Assembly: GCF_000802185.1 (NCBI RefSeq)
Contig: NZ_KN676113.1
Span: 248,001-312,000 of the forward strand
DNA: 64,000 nucleotides
Origin: Belnapia sp. F-4-1
Lineage (GTDB): Bacteria > Pseudomonadota > Alphaproteobacteria > Acetobacterales > Acetobacteraceae
Direction of reading: 5' to 3'
Shown here: in pieces, positions 18,266-28,494 of the stretch
Layout: the number at the start of each line of letters is the position of its first letter
Numbering within the stretch: the first letter of the stretch is position 1
Notes under the pieces: model-generated
Told to the model about the DNA's origin: nothing
What the model saw: the letters and a program-made list of their open reading frames with translations, nothing else
Database searches by the model: none
Translations under genes and position numbers: made by a program

Positions 18266-19120
18266 ATGGAACCCGTAGGGATCCGCTCAGCACGCCGCCT
18301 CTGCCGTGCCGGCCCCGCCGCCTTCCCCGCCCTGCCCGCGCTGGCGCAGGACCTGCCGCAGCGCCCCATCCGCCTGATCGTGCCTTTTGCCGCCGGCGGC
18401 GGGACTGATGTCGTCGCGCAGGTCGTGGCGGAGCAGGCGGGCAGGCTTCCGGCGCAGCCGGTGGCCGTGGAGCACCGCACAGGCGTCGGCTCGATCCTCG
18501 GCATGGAGCACGCCGCTAAGGCGGCGCCGGATGGCGGCACGCGGCTGGTGGCGACCCTCGCGCATGCGGTGAACCCGGCGCTGCACGACACGCTGCCCTA
18601 TGATCTGCTGCGCGACTTCCGCAGCGTCGCCTTCATCGGCGAAGTGCCGCTGGTGCTGCTAGTCGACTCCTGCCTGCCGGCCGAGGATCTTCGCGGCTTG
18701 GTCCCCCTGCTCAGGCGCGAACCCGGCCGCCATGCCTGCGGCTCGGGGGGCAGCGGCAGCGCGATCCACGTCGCGGGGGAGTTGTTTCGCCGCATGGCGG
18801 ATGTGGGGCTGCTGCATGTGCTCTATCGCGGCGCGGCATCTGCCCTGCAGGATGTCATCGCGGCCGAGAGAGGCTTCCCCGATTTTGGTGCTGTGGGTTG
18901 GAATGGGCTTTTCCTGCCCGCCCACACGCCGCCGGCTATCGTCGCGCGCCTGGCGTACGAGGCTCGCGCGGCGCTCCACCGCCCTGACGTGAAAGCTCAG
19001 GTCGAACGCCAAAGCGGCGACGTGGTGGGCCGCAACCAACGGACCTTCGCCCGCTTTGTTCGAACTGAGGTCGTGCGTTGGGCCGAAGTGGTGCGCCGCA
19101 ATGGGATCCAAGTCGAATGA
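18266..19120 (+). CDS. Bug/TctC substrate-binding protein, copy 3, with internal deletion
   Basis: A 284-residue Bug-family reading with signal peptide (ending PALAQD), LIVPFAAGGGTDVVAQVV, VAVEHRTGVGSILGMEHAAK and LLHVLYRGAASALQDVIA. The frame then jumps directly to AERGFPDFGAVGWNGLFLPA. In intact members about 55 residues (the AGRVD...LAVT...LPTVAE stretch) separate these. The deletion is in frame and removes part of lobe 2, so ligand binding is doubtful. It overlaps the CoA-transferase start by 4 bases (ATGA). Confidence 0.8.
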   Translation: MEPVGIRSARRLCRAGPAAFPALPALAQDLPQRPIRLIVPFAAGGGTDVVAQVVAEQAGRLPAQPVAVEHRTGVGSILGMEHAAKAAPDGGTRLVATLAHAVNPALHDTLPYDLLRDFRSVAFIGEVPLVLLVDSCLPAEDLRGLVPLLRREPGRHACGSGGSGSAIHVAGELFRRMADVGLLHVLYRGAASALQDVIAAERGFPDFGAVGWNGLFLPAHTPPAIVARLAYEARAALHRPDVKAQVERQSGDVVGRNQRTFARFVRTEVVRWAEVVRRNGIQVE

Positions 19121-20313
19121 GTGGGCCGCTCGCCGGAATTCGTATCCTGGACATCTCGACCATCATCGCTGGACCTTGGTCCTCAACGCTGCTCGCGGAT
19201 CTCGGTGCCGAGGTGCTGAAGGTGGAGCTGCCTGGCGCCGGTGACGGTCTGCGGGCATTGGCACCGCACAAGGATGGGATTCCCTTGTGGTGGAAGGTGA
19301 CCAACCGCAACAAGCGCGGCATCAGCCTCGACCTGCGCAAGCCTGCCGGCAAGGCTCTCTTCGAACAACTGCTACCCCGCTACGACGTGCTGGTGGAGAA
19401 TTTTCGCCCCGGCACCTTGGACAAGTGGGGAATGCCTATCGATCGCATGCGGGAGTTGGCGCCGCGCTGTGTGGTGCTTCGCGTCACGGGCTTCGGCCAA
19501 ACCGGACCTTACAAAGACCGCCCTGGCTTCGCCCGGGTCTTCGAAGCCATGTCCGGCCTGTTGAACATCACTGGCGATCCGGACCGGCCACCGCTGCACG
19601 CTGGCTTCCCCATCGCGGATGCCGTAGGCGGGCTGTTCGGTGCACTCGGCATCCTTGCTGCGCTCCGCCATCGTGACGCCAATCCGGACCTGCCGGCGCA
19701 GGAGATTGACCTATCGATGCTCGAGGCCATGTGGCGCGTGCTCGATTTCCTGCCGGTCGAATATCAACAACTCGGTGTGGTGCGCGAACGCAATGGCAAC
19801 AATAGCCAGTATAGCGGTCCGAGCAACGTGTACCGCGCGAAAGACGGTCGGTGGGTTACGATTCCCGCCAGTACCCAAGCGGTGTTCGAGCGACTTTGCC
19901 AAGCCATTGGCCAACCGCTGTTGCCGGCCGACCCGCGCTTCCTCACCAACCCCGACCGCGTTCGGAACCGTGCCGCGCTGGATGCCGTGGTCGGCCAGGC
20001 CATCAGCGCGCTGGACTACGAGCCACTGGCTGACATGCTGGAGAAGCACGGCGTTGCCTTCGCCCCTGTCCAGAATACGGCCGACATCTTTGCCGATCCA
20101 CATATGCAGGCACGCCAGGCGATCATCGATGTACCGGACTCCGATCTCGGATCCCTGGCCATGCAGGCGGTAGTGCCACGCTTCTCCGCGACACCGGGCG
20201 AGGTACGATACAGCGGGCCTTCGGTCGGCGAACACAACATCGAAGTGTTCTGTGATGAGCTTGGCCTCACGGAGGCCGAACTAGCCGAATTGAAGGCCCA
20301 GAACGTCGTCTGA
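19117..20313 (+). CDS. Class III CoA-transferase (CaiB/BaiF family)
   Basis: A 398-residue family III CoA-transferase, moving CoA between carboxylic acids. It shows GIRILDISTIIAGPWSSTLL with LADLGAEVLKVE, then NKRGISLDLRKPAGKALFEQ, the YDVLVENFRPGTLDKWG block and TGFGQTGPYKDRPGF. The catalytic Asp is expected about 170 residues in, near HAGFPIADAVGGLFGALGIL. Length is typical. Start overlaps the preceding Bug gene (ATGA), so the two are translationally coupled, a receptor plus acid-activating enzyme module. Confidence 0.92.
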   Translation: MSGPLAGIRILDISTIIAGPWSSTLLADLGAEVLKVELPGAGDGLRALAPHKDGIPLWWKVTNRNKRGISLDLRKPAGKALFEQLLPRYDVLVENFRPGTLDKWGMPIDRMRELAPRCVVLRVTGFGQTGPYKDRPGFARVFEAMSGLLNITGDPDRPPLHAGFPIADAVGGLFGALGILAALRHRDANPDLPAQEIDLSMLEAMWRVLDFLPVEYQQLGVVRERNGNNSQYSGPSNVYRAKDGRWVTIPASTQAVFERLCQAIGQPLLPADPRFLTNPDRVRNRAALDAVVGQAISALDYEPLADMLEKHGVAFAPVQNTADIFADPHMQARQAIIDVPDSDLGSLAMQAVVPRFSATPGEVRYSGPSVGEHNIEVFCDELGLTEAELAELKAQNVV

Positions 20314-20408
20314 GCAGGCAGGATCGGTTGGCAGGGTACGCATCATGGCCCGCTCCGCCGATCAGCTTGGACCTTCGGAAGCGGTTCGGCCGCCGAGTAG
20401 GTCTATCG

Positions 20409-21377
20409 TCACTGCTGCATCTGCCCTTGTACGGCCGCGACTGCAGGCTTCCAACCTGCGAGGTCGCGCTCGATGAGGGTCCGGAACTCTGCACTCCCTG
20501 TAGGCGCAGGTTCGAGGCCTATTGCCGCCAGCCGCGACGCAGCCTCGGGTCCGCTGACGGACGCCTTTGCGATGTCCGCAATGGCGGCGATGGCGGCCGG
20601 ATCAGTACCGAGCGGAGCCAGCACACCCAACCATGATGTGAAATCAATGCCAGCCAAGCCCAACTCGGCGAGCGTCGGCACCTCAGGCAGCAAGGCTGAG
20701 CGCTGAGCGGCTGCGACGGCCAGAGCACGAGTGGAGCCATCTTGCAGATAGGAAAGGTGTACGGTGGGGTTGTCGCAGACGAAAGTTAAGCGGCCCGCCA
20801 AGAAATCCGGCAGCAAGGCAGAGCTGCCACGATAGGGGACCATCTCGGCCTGGCCACCAAGCCGCGCGAGGAATTGCTCGCCGACGACATGCATCGCCGT
20901 TCCAGGCAGTGGCGGCGCCCAGGACGAAGAAGCATCATTCGTGCGCAGGCGAGCGGCCAATGTCGCAAAGTCCATGATGCCGGAACTGGCGCGCGTCAGG
21001 ACAACAGCCGGGGAGGTTGCAAGACGGGCCACCGGCACCAGACTTCGTACCGGATCGACCGCCCCCGGTGGGTCGCCACGAAGATTGTTGATGACAAGCG
21101 CTGCATAGCCCAGCAGGAAGGTCCGGCCATCCGGGCGCGCTCGCGTGACGGCAGAGGCGGCGATATTGCCCCCTGCGCCTGTGAGGTTCTCGACAACGAC
21201 CGGCTGCGGCAGCCTAGAGCGCGCTGTTTCTACAAACAGTCGGGCAAGAGAGTCTGTCGGTCCCCCAGCCGCCGAGCCGACCACAATACGCACCGGACCG
21301 TCCGGTGTCCAAGCCGCAGCGGGAAAAGAAAAGCAGAGGAAAACGATGGCTGGCAGCCACCGAGTTGGTAAGTTCAT
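20409..21377 (-). CDS. Bug/TctC substrate-binding protein, copy 4
   Basis: A 322-residue periplasmic receptor with signal peptide (WLPAIVFLCFSFPAAAW), VRIVVGSAAGGPTDSLARLF, PVVVENLTGAGGNIAA and VPYRGSSALLPDFLAGRLTF. The start at 21377 is chosen because GGGAGGT lies 6 bases upstream; an in-frame ATG at 21392 overlaps that site. It is convergent with the CoA-transferase at 19117. As with the other copies, no TctAB permease is nearby. Confidence 0.9.
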   Translation of the reverse strand: MNLPTRWLPAIVFLCFSFPAAAWTPDGPVRIVVGSAAGGPTDSLARLFVETARSRLPQPVVVENLTGAGGNIAASAVTRARPDGRTFLLGYAALVINNLRGDPPGAVDPVRSLVPVARLATSPAVVLTRASSGIMDFATLAARLRTNDASSSWAPPLPGTAMHVVGEQFLARLGGQAEMVPYRGSSALLPDFLAGRLTFVCDNPTVHLSYLQDGSTRALAVAAAQRSALLPEVPTLAELGLAGIDFTSWLGVLAPLGTDPAAIAAIADIAKASVSGPEAASRLAAIGLEPAPTGSAEFRTLIERDLAGWKPAVAAVQGQMQQ

Positions 21378-21535
21378 CGCATTACCTCCCATTCAAAGCC
21401 TTGAATACAAGGAGCTTCCGGTGTTCGGCAATCAACCCGGAGTGGGCGGCAGGTCGTGTTTCAGGTGATGGTATAGGAGCGTGGCTCCTGGCGGGTCAGG
21501 CCGCTGAGTCAGGTTGGCACGGCCGAGAGCCTGAC

Positions 21536-22215
21536 CTAGCCAGTATCGCTGACTGCGGCGACGGCCTCCAGGGTCGCGTAGCGGGAGCGTTGGATGGACC
21601 ACTCGTTCGACTGTGCGAGGAGACTTGCGGCACTGCCGCAAAGCCGATGAATCGAACCGCGGCGGCCTCGTTTGGGAGTATGCGACTACATTCGTCCTGC
21701 GCTTGATCTCGCCGTTCAGTCGCTCGATGGAGTTTGTCGAGTGTAACTTCGCCCGATGCGCGGTGGGAAGGTCATGTAGGCGAGCACGTCCTCCTCAACA
21801 CTATCCATCAGCGAGGCGAGCTTCGGGCCCCTCGGGCGGGGCCGGTCGGCGACGGTGCACCACTGCCGCTTTGCGCTTTCGGCATCTGCATGAGCCGTGC
21901 CGACCCAAACCGAGACGATACGGCGCTGGGCCTTTGCCAGCACGGGCCGAAGCAGTGCGGGCGAAGTAGACACGGCACCGCTGGTAGGTGACGCGCAGCA
22001 CCTTCGTCACCGCCGCCTTCGAGCCCTGTTGGGTGTCGAAGACGACGATCTTCATACCGCGCAGGTCGGGGCGCGGAGGAAGTCGAACCAGAATGGCTCC
22101 GCCTCCGAACTGCCGACCATCAGGCCCAGAACCTCGCGTCAGCCATCAGCGTTCACGCCTACCGCAACGGTGGCTATACGCCCTTGACGGCGTCGGCGCC
22201 GCGCTTCCGCACAAC
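21536..22215 (-). mobile_element. IS256-family transposase remnant
   Basis: Reading the minus strand through several frames gives the C-terminal half of an IS256/Mutator-type transposase: EVLGLMVGSSEAEPFWFDFL, MKIVVFDTQQGSKAAVTKVL, KAQRRIVSVWVGTAHADAES, EEDVLAYMTFP and finally WSIQRSRYATLEAVAAVSDT before a stop at 21536. At least two frameshifts separate these. The N-terminal half is absent. It is a dead copy lying between a TctC gene and the GH16 gene. Confidence 0.8.
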
Positions 22216-22483
22216 TATGCCGCGGAGCCATCAAGGAGCTGTCGCTTCCTTGCGTTACCAAACTATAATTTGTTGGGCACAGAAGCACGGCCGGGCACCC
22301 CTACCGGTTAAATCAACCAAGTCCGCCAAATTCTACCATTGGCTCTCAATACAAAGACACAACATCCAAGCTTGTTGGGGATTCGATTGCTCAAAAATAG
22401 AGATTAATTGACTCGCGCGATGCAACACGACACGGATAGGGGGGTGAAACCGTTTTATACTCAACATTAATCAGGAGCCTTGT
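22216..22483 (+). promoter_or_regulatory. AT-rich leader of the GH16 gene
   Basis: This stretch is clearly AT-richer than its surroundings and has no coding frame. It ends with an AGGAG ribosome site before ATG 22484. The sequence TTTTATACTCAACATTAATC just upstream could include a promoter -10 region, but no sigma consensus is secure. Low GC here and in the gene that follows suggests joint acquisition. Confidence 0.4.
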
Positions 22484-24625
22484 ATGGCGCAGGCAAGCTT
22501 CCCCACCCAGCACCGCGTCGCCGCTCTTGCGCGGGACAATGCAGGCAAGGGCCTGATTAAGCACTCCACTGATTCCGGTCTAAAAATGATGGCGCTCGCG
22601 GTGGGCGAGAGCACCAATCCGCTCGACCCAACGGCCTACAAGCCAGTGTGGACCGAAAGTTTCGATACCGGCTTTGGTAAGATGACCGAGGTTTGGGGTG
22701 ATGTGAAAGTGGCCGATGGCATTGCCATCCTGACCAGCACCGATGTCACGCCGGAGGTGACCAATGTTAAAGGCCCCAACGATTGGCAAGCTGCTGGCAT
22801 GATGGTCCGGCCCGAAGGGGCAAGTGCGGGCAACGGCTACGGCCTTTACACCATCACCGCAAAAACCGATCCCAGCGAGGGGCCCGGTCCCTTCGCCTGC
22901 TTATGGCCCGCCAGCAACAAATGGCCCGGTCCGGAACTCGACATCTTTGAGAAAGCCTCGACCGGCGATACGGATGGCTATTCAACAATTCACTTCAAGT
23001 CGTCCAGCGGGGGCGACGGATACACGGTCTATCGCTATCCGGCCAATACCTACAAGATGAGCGATATTCACGAGTATTCCATGGAGTGGACCGACGACCA
23101 CATCAGCCTGTATATCGACAAAAACTGGATCTACACGACTACGGAGCATGTGCCGAAAGACTTTGCACATGGTGGTGAGAATTCAGCATTTGGTGCTGGC
23201 ATGCAGCCAGACTGGGCATGGCAACAGCAAAACGGCTCCACCAACGTCCTCTACGTCTACGAGATGAGCTATGCTGCATTGCCGCCGCCCAAAATGAGCG
23301 TCAGCGATGCCGTCGTTACCGAAGGCGGGGATCTCAGCTTTATCGTTAGCCTGGACGACGTGCCGGCGGGACCGGTGACGGTGAATTACAGCACATCGAA
23401 TGGTACGGCGGATGGATCGGACTACACGGCCGTCGATAACACGCTGACCTTTTCGCCGACGGAAACCAGCAAGACCATCCTTGTCCGCACCACGGGGGAT
23501 ACGGCCTTCGAAATTGACGAGACGCTGACCCTTACCCTGTCGAACCCCAGCAATACGGCTACGCTGCTCACGGCTACGGCCACCGGCACCATCACCAATG
23601 ATGATCCTGTCCCGGTTGTTGTGCCGGGCATAACGGTCTCGGATGCTAGCGCGCCCGAAGGCTCCAAGATGACCTTCACCGTGTCATTGGACAAACCCAC
23701 CACCAGCACGGTGACGGTGAACTACAGCACGGCGGCCGGTACGGCCTCCGCTACGGATTTCACAGCGGCCAACAGTGGCCTCACATTCGCGCCGGGCGAG
23801 ACCAGCAAGACAGTAGAGGTGCAAACCGCGCAAGACAGCTTGGCCGAACCCAGTGAGACGCTGACCTTTAACCTTTCAAACCCGAGTGGCGCGACCTTGT
23901 TTGACGCCTCCGGGACTGGCACTATCACCAATGTCACCACGACCCCGGTCGTAGTGCCGGGCATGCGGGTGTCTGATGTCAGTGTGAACGAAGGCGGCAT
24001 CCTTAACTTTACGGTGTCACTCAGCACGGCGACCACTGTGCCAATCACGGTGAAGTACGCCACGGCGAATGGCACCGCGCTCAGCACCTCTGATTATAAG
24101 GCGGCCGCCAACACCCTGACTTTCTCGGCCGGTCAGACCAGCAAGACGGTCGTGGTGCAGACAACCAACGACACTGCCTATGAGGCCAACGAGACGGTGT
24201 TTCTTCGCTTGACCCAGGCAAGCGGCGCGACGCTAACCGATGCCGAAGGCCGGGGAACGATCCTCAACAACGACGTGATGGGCCGGACCGTCACGGGCAC
24301 CACCTCCAACAACACGCTCGCGGGTGCTGGCGGTGACGATACGATCACCGGTTGGCGCGGCAACGACACGATGACGGGTGGCGGGGGTTCGGATGACTTC
24401 GTGTTCTCGCGACTCGACGGCTTCGACCGGATTAAGGATTTCGTTCCTGGAGTCGATGATTTGGTATTTCGGAGCATCGCCAGCAGCACGGTGGCAGCCA
24501 AGACGGCAACCTATTCCGGCATCTCGGGTACCGATGTGACCTACGGCACCAGCGGCGACCATGTGTTCTTGGAAAGAGTGTCGCTGGCGCAGTTTTCGAT
24601 CGGCAATGATGTCATCTTCGCCTGA
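22484..24625 (+). CDS. Secreted GH16-type glycan hydrolase with Calx-beta and RTX repeats
   Basis: A 713-residue multidomain protein. Residues about 50-265 form a GH16-like jelly roll with the catalytic signature E151-L-D-I-F-E156 (nucleophile and acid/base) and HEYSMEWTDDHISLYID. Three Calx-beta repeats follow (about 270-375, 380-488, 490-595), each opening with MSVSDAVVTEGG-like strands and closing with GTITNDDP-like turns. The C-terminus holds hemolysin-type calcium nonapeptides (LAGAGGDDTITGWRGNDTMT), the mark of type I secretion; there is no N-terminal signal. Likely a beta-glucanase acting on exopolysaccharide. No HlyBD/TolC genes are in the window. Confidence 0.88.
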   Translation: MAQASFPTQHRVAALARDNAGKGLIKHSTDSGLKMMALAVGESTNPLDPTAYKPVWTESFDTGFGKMTEVWGDVKVADGIAILTSTDVTPEVTNVKGPNDWQAAGMMVRPEGASAGNGYGLYTITAKTDPSEGPGPFACLWPASNKWPGPELDIFEKASTGDTDGYSTIHFKSSSGGDGYTVYRYPANTYKMSDIHEYSMEWTDDHISLYIDKNWIYTTTEHVPKDFAHGGENSAFGAGMQPDWAWQQQNGSTNVLYVYEMSYAALPPPKMSVSDAVVTEGGDLSFIVSLDDVPAGPVTVNYSTSNGTADGSDYTAVDNTLTFSPTETSKTILVRTTGDTAFEIDETLTLTLSNPSNTATLLTATATGTITNDDPVPVVVPGITVSDASAPEGSKMTFTVSLDKPTTSTVTVNYSTAAGTASATDFTAANSGLTFAPGETSKTVEVQTAQDSLAEPSETLTFNLSNPSGATLFDASGTGTITNVTTTPVVVPGMRVSDVSVNEGGILNFTVSLSTATTVPITVKYATANGTALSTSDYKAAANTLTFSAGQTSKTVVVQTTNDTAYEANETVFLRLTQASGATLTDAEGRGTILNNDVMGRTVTGTTSNNTLAGAGGDDTITGWRGNDTMTGGGGSDDFVFSRLDGFDRIKDFVPGVDDLVFRSIASSTVAAKTATYSGISGTDVTYGTSGDHVFLERVSLAQFSIGNDVIFA

Positions 24626-25057
24626 ACAACAGAAGGTGCGGCTTGTCCGCGCCTTCGCCCAGCGGTCGGATTGTCAGGTTTCGCGCCGACGAGGGAGTTT
24701 GATCAGAGGGGCTGGTTGGCCTGTCGCATGTCTTCGGCAACGACCGCTCGCTGGTCGAGGCCAGTGTGGAGCAGGAAGGAAGCAGCGCTGCGGATCGGCG
24801 CGGCGTCGTTTCGCGTCGCCATGAAGAAGAATGCGGCGCTGCGGGTCTGCTGCACCGCTACGCCCTTGCCTTCCAGAACCAAGTCACCATGACAGCAGCG
24901 CGCAATGCGCATCACCCCATCGGGCAGCGCGTCGCCCGCCTGCCTGGGACAACAGGCGAGCTTCCACCAGCAGCTATGCTGCGATCGCCGTCCGACTAGG
25001 TCGTTCGTATTGCGAAAGCTGGGTGACACCGCAGTCACACCCGGCTACTCAGTAGCG
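24626..25057. other. Gap with a possible gene fragment
   Basis: No intact gene is seen. A minus-strand frame (24703 to about 24970) contains coding-looking stretches such as GKGVAVQQTRSAAFFFMATR and SFLLHTGLDQRAVVAEDMRQ; it may be the decayed C-terminus of an unidentified protein. Upstream of the ParD-like gene no clear promoter stands out. Confidence 0.25.
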
Positions 25058-25267
25058 ATGCCGGCCCGCCACAGTCTCCATGTCGCCCTGACGGCCGAAT
25101 TGTGCCGCTTGGTCGAGCACCTCGTTGCCTCAGGCCGTTACCAGAGTTCCAGCGAGGTCGTCCGCGCCGGTCTGCGCCTGCTGGAGCGTGCCGAGGCGCT
25201 GCCGCCCGAGCCATCCGCCCCTCGCCCCGTCGCCGTCGTTCCGAGCCATGCCGATGAACAGCCGTAA
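25058..25267 (+). CDS. ParD-like antitoxin (ribbon-helix-helix), orphan
   Basis: A 69-residue protein with the ParD/CopG layout: HSLHVALTAELCRLVEHLVA then SGRYQSSSEVVRAGLRLLER, i.e. a beta strand and two helices ending in the toxin-binding tail. ParD normally neutralises and co-represses with ParE encoded just downstream. Here no parE follows; instead the last 20 bases overlap the start of a hybrid histidine kinase. It may be the leftover of a toxin-antitoxin pair or may have been recruited as a repressor. Confidence 0.75.
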   Translation: MPARHSLHVALTAELCRLVEHLVASGRYQSSSEVVRAGLRLLERAEALPPEPSAPRPVAVVPSHADEQP

Positions 25268-28200
25268 GGTTGACTTCGCCCGCCACCGGCTGCCGAACCC
25301 GGGCCGCCTGGCTGAGCTCGTCCTGGCCTGCTCAGCCGACTTCGCCGTCCTCACGATCTGCCCTGAGGGGACGATCACCAGCTGGAACAGCGCCGCCGAG
25401 CGGGTGATGGGTTGGTCGGAGGACGCCGCCGTCGGCCAGAATGCCAGCATGATCTTCACGCCCGAGAATAGGGTGGAGGGCGCTTTCGAAATCGAAATGG
25501 AAACTGCCCGGCGCTGCGGGCGGGCCGAAGATGAGCGCTGGCACATGCGCAGCAACGGCAGCTGCTTCTGGGGATCCGGTGCCTTGGCCCCGCTCAAGGA
25601 CGACGAGACGGGCGAGCACATCGGCTACGTGAAGATCGTCCGTGACCGCACGGACCAGCACCGGGCCGGGGAGCGGCTCCGGGCGAGCGAGGCCGTGCTG
25701 CGCGGCATTGCCGAGAACAGCGCCGACTGCCTCAAGCTCCTGACGCTTGATGGGCGCGTGACCTTCATGAACGCCCCCGGCCTGCGTGCGATGGGGTTCA
25801 CCGACCTGGGTGCCGTGAATGGCCAGGATTGGGTTTCCATCTGGCCGGAGGAGGAGCGGGCGAAGGTCAAGGCGGCCCTGGTCGAGGCCGTAGCCGGGCG
25901 GGTCGGCCGCTTCGGGGGCTTCTGCCCGACCGTCAGGGGCACCCCGAAATGGTGGGACGTGCAGATCACCGCCGTACCGGGTGCGGATGGGAGGCCGGAA
26001 CTGCTGGTTGCCTCTTCCCGCGACGTGACCGAGCGTGAGCGCTCGCGCGAGGCCCTACGCCTCAGCGAGTCACGGCTGCGGGCTGCCCTCGGCATCAGCA
26101 CGGTCGGCGTGCTGTTCTGGAGCGGGAGCTTCGGGCTGACGGAGGTGAACGACGCCTTCCTGCGCATGACTGGCTTCAATCACGAGGAAGCAATCGACAA
26201 GACCTGGCAGGAGCTGACCCCGCCGGAGTTCCATGCCGCCTCGTGGAAGGCGGTCGAGCAGGTGACCACGCTTGGCGAGGCCGTGCCTTACGAGAAGCAG
26301 TACTACCGCAAGGATGGCTCGCGCTGGTGGGGCGTGTTCGCGCCGCGGCGCATCGGCGAAGAGGTGGTCGAGTTCGTGCTCGATGTCACCGACTGGAAGG
26401 CGGCCGAGGCGGCGTTGCGGGCAGGTGAGGAGCGCTTCCGGGCACTGGTAGCCGCCACCGCTGCCGCGGTCTGGACCACCGACGCCGAGGGCCTCGTGCG
26501 GGAGGACTCCCCGAGCTGGCGCGCCTTCACAGGCCAGACACTCGAGCAATGGCTGGGCACCGGCTGGGCGAACGCCGTCCACCCCGACGACCGTTCCCGC
26601 GCGACCGACGGGTGGGTCAGCACCGTCGCGGCAGGCACGACGTTCGATACCGAGTTCCGGCTGCGCCGTTCGGACGGAGAATGGCGACTGACCACCGTCC
26701 GCGCCGTGCCGGTCCGCGAACCCAATGGGAGCATACGGGAGTGGGTCGGCATGAATGTCGACATCACGGACCAGCGCCGGGCCGAGGAGGCGCGGCACGC
26801 CATCGAGGAGCGCTACCACCTTGTCGTCCGGGCGACGAATGACGCCATCTGGGACTGGGACCTGCGGCGGGACCGGGTCGAATGGAACGAGGCGCTGCAG
26901 GAGACCTTTGGCCATCGGCTCGACAGTGTGGTTTCCCCCAGCGGGTGGTGGCTCGCGCAGATCCACCCCGAGGACCGGGAACGGGTTTCCCAGTCCGTCC
27001 ACGCCGTGATCGACGGCGCGGGCGACCGCTGGTCCGACGAGTACCGTTTCCGGCGCGCCGATGGCAGCTACGCCGACGTGCTCGATCGAGGATTCATGGT
27101 GCGTGGGCAGGGCGGCAAGCCGCTGCGGATGATCGGGGCCATGCTGGACGTGACGGAGCGGCGGCAGTCCGAGCGGGAGCTGCGGCGGTTGAACGAGCAT
27201 CTTGAGGTCGAGGTCTCCCGCCGGGCCGAGCAGATCCGCCTCCAGGGGGATGCCCTGCGGCAGAGTCAGAAGCTCGAAGCCGTGGGCCAGCTCACCGGTG
27301 GCGTGGCGCACGACTTCAACAATCTGCTGACTGTGATCCGCTCTTCGGCGGGATTGCTGCGGCGCTCCGACCTGTCGGAGGAACGACGGCGCCGCTATGT
27401 CGAAGCCATCGCCGATACCGCCGACCGGGCAACCAAGCTCACGCGCCAACTTCTTGCCTTTGCGCGCCGCCAGCCGCTCAAGCCGGAGGTGTTCGTCGTC
27501 AACGATCAGGTTCAGGCTGTCACGGAGCTCATCCGCCCACTTGTGGGAGCTCGCGTCAGGATCGAGGCAGTCACTGAGTGCGAAGGCTGCGCGGTCGAAG
27601 CGGACCGCAACCAGTTCGAGACGGCGCTGGTGAATCTGGCCGTCAACGCACGCGATGCGATGGCGGGCGAAGGGCGCTTGACCATCCGGACTTGGCTCGC
27701 CCCCGCGGTGCCGCCTACTCGCGGGCATGCCGGCACGCCGGGCGCCTTCGTTGCGATTTCAGTATCCGATACCGGAACCGGGATCGCGCCCGATATGCTC
27801 AGCAGGATCTTCGAGCCGTTCTTCACCACCAAGGAAGTCGGCAAAGGCACGGGGCTGGGTCTGTCACAGGTCTACGGCTTCGCCAAGCAGTCGGGTGGCG
27901 AGTTGCACGTCGAGAGCCGGGTTGGTGAGGGCTCGATCTTTACGCTCTACCTGCCGCACGCGGAGGCTACGCCGGCGATCCCGCCCATACAGCCCAGCCT
28001 CGTGGCCGAAACAGCCGTGATGAGCCGGCGGAACGTCCTCCTCGTCGAGGACAACACGCAGGTTGGCGAGTTCGCCCGGCAGGTGCTGGAGGATTTCGGC
28101 TATGTGGCCACCTGGGCCCCGAATGCCAAGGCGGCCTTGGTCCTGTTGGAAGCGGATGCGAGCCGGTTCGACGTGGTGTTCTCGGACGTGATCATGCCCG

Positions 28201-28376
28201 GCATGAACGGCGTCGAGCTCGGCAAGGAGATCCGGCGCCGCTGGCCGGATCTTCCGGTCGTCCTGACCAGCGGCTACAGCCACGTGCTGGCCGAGGGCGG
28301 CGCCAAGGGCTTCGCCTTGCTCCACAAGCCCTACTCGGCCGAGGACCTGTCGAAAGCACTCCGCCAGTTGGGATAA
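25248..28376 (+). CDS. Hybrid histidine kinase with five PAS domains and a receiver
   Basis: A 1042-residue soluble sensor with no transmembrane segment. Five PAS/PAC units run from about 20 to 640 (repeated [49 protein letters not shown] and [13 protein letters not shown] ends). A short coiled linker leads to a HisKA domain with H688 in GGVAHDFNN. An HATPase_c domain has [10 protein letters not shown] and [12 protein letters not shown] boxes. The C-terminal receiver has Asp980 ([11 protein letters not shown]) and HKPYS. This is the typical chemo/redox-sensor design of alphaproteobacteria. Start at 25248 or 25254, inside the end of the parD-like gene. No output regulator is adjacent. Confidence 0.93.
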   Translation: MPMNSRKVDFARHRLPNPGRLAELVLACSADFAVLTICPEGTITSWNSAAERVMGWSEDAAVGQNASMIFTPENRVEGAFEIEMETARRCGRAEDERWHMRSNGSCFWGSGALAPLKDDETGEHIGYVKIVRDRTDQHRAGERLRASEAVLRGIAENSADCLKLLTLDGRVTFMNAPGLRAMGFTDLGAVNGQDWVSIWPEEERAKVKAALVEAVAGRVGRFGGFCPTVRGTPKWWDVQITAVPGADGRPELLVASSRDVTERERSREALRLSESRLRAALGISTVGVLFWSGSFGLTEVNDAFLRMTGFNHEEAIDKTWQELTPPEFHAASWKAVEQVTTLGEAVPYEKQYYRKDGSRWWGVFAPRRIGEEVVEFVLDVTDWKAAEAALRAGEERFRALVAATAAAVWTTDAEGLVREDSPSWRAFTGQTLEQWLGTGWANAVHPDDRSRATDGWVSTVAAGTTFDTEFRLRRSDGEWRLTTVRAVPVREPNGSIREWVGMNVDITDQRRAEEARHAIEERYHLVVRATNDAIWDWDLRRDRVEWNEALQETFGHRLDSVVSPSGWWLAQIHPEDRERVSQSVHAVIDGAGDRWSDEYRFRRADGSYADVLDRGFMVRGQGGKPLRMIGAMLDVTERRQSERELRRLNEHLEVEVSRRAEQIRLQGDALRQSQKLEAVGQLTGGVAHDFNNLLTVIRSSAGLLRRSDLSEERRRRYVEAIADTADRATKLTRQLLAFARRQPLKPEVFVVNDQVQAVTELIRPLVGARVRIEAVTECEGCAVEADRNQFETALVNLAVNARDAMAGEGRLTIRTWLAPAVPPTRGHAGTPGAFVAISVSDTGTGIAPDMLSRIFEPFFTTKEVGKGTGLGLSQVYGFAKQSGGELHVESRVGEGSIFTLYLPHAEATPAIPPIQPSLVAETAVMSRRNVLLVEDNTQVGEFARQVLEDFGYVATWAPNAKAALVLLEADASRFDVVFSDVIMPGMNGVELGKEIRRRWPDLPVVLTSGYSHVLAEGGAKGFALLHKPYSAEDLSKALRQLG

Positions 28377-28494
28377 AGCCAGGTTTCACATCGGGCCGGA
28401 AGGCGAAGAAATTCAGGAACTTGCCCTGCCAGGACAGGTTGGTCATCCCTTAGCGCCATGATGAACGGCGCCGGCGCGATCGGACAGGCCCTGC

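Noticed and set aside
26070-27728. Minus-strand 552-codon frame opposite the hybrid kinase
   Set aside because: Shadow of the PAS/HisKA gene; no domain, no ribosome site.
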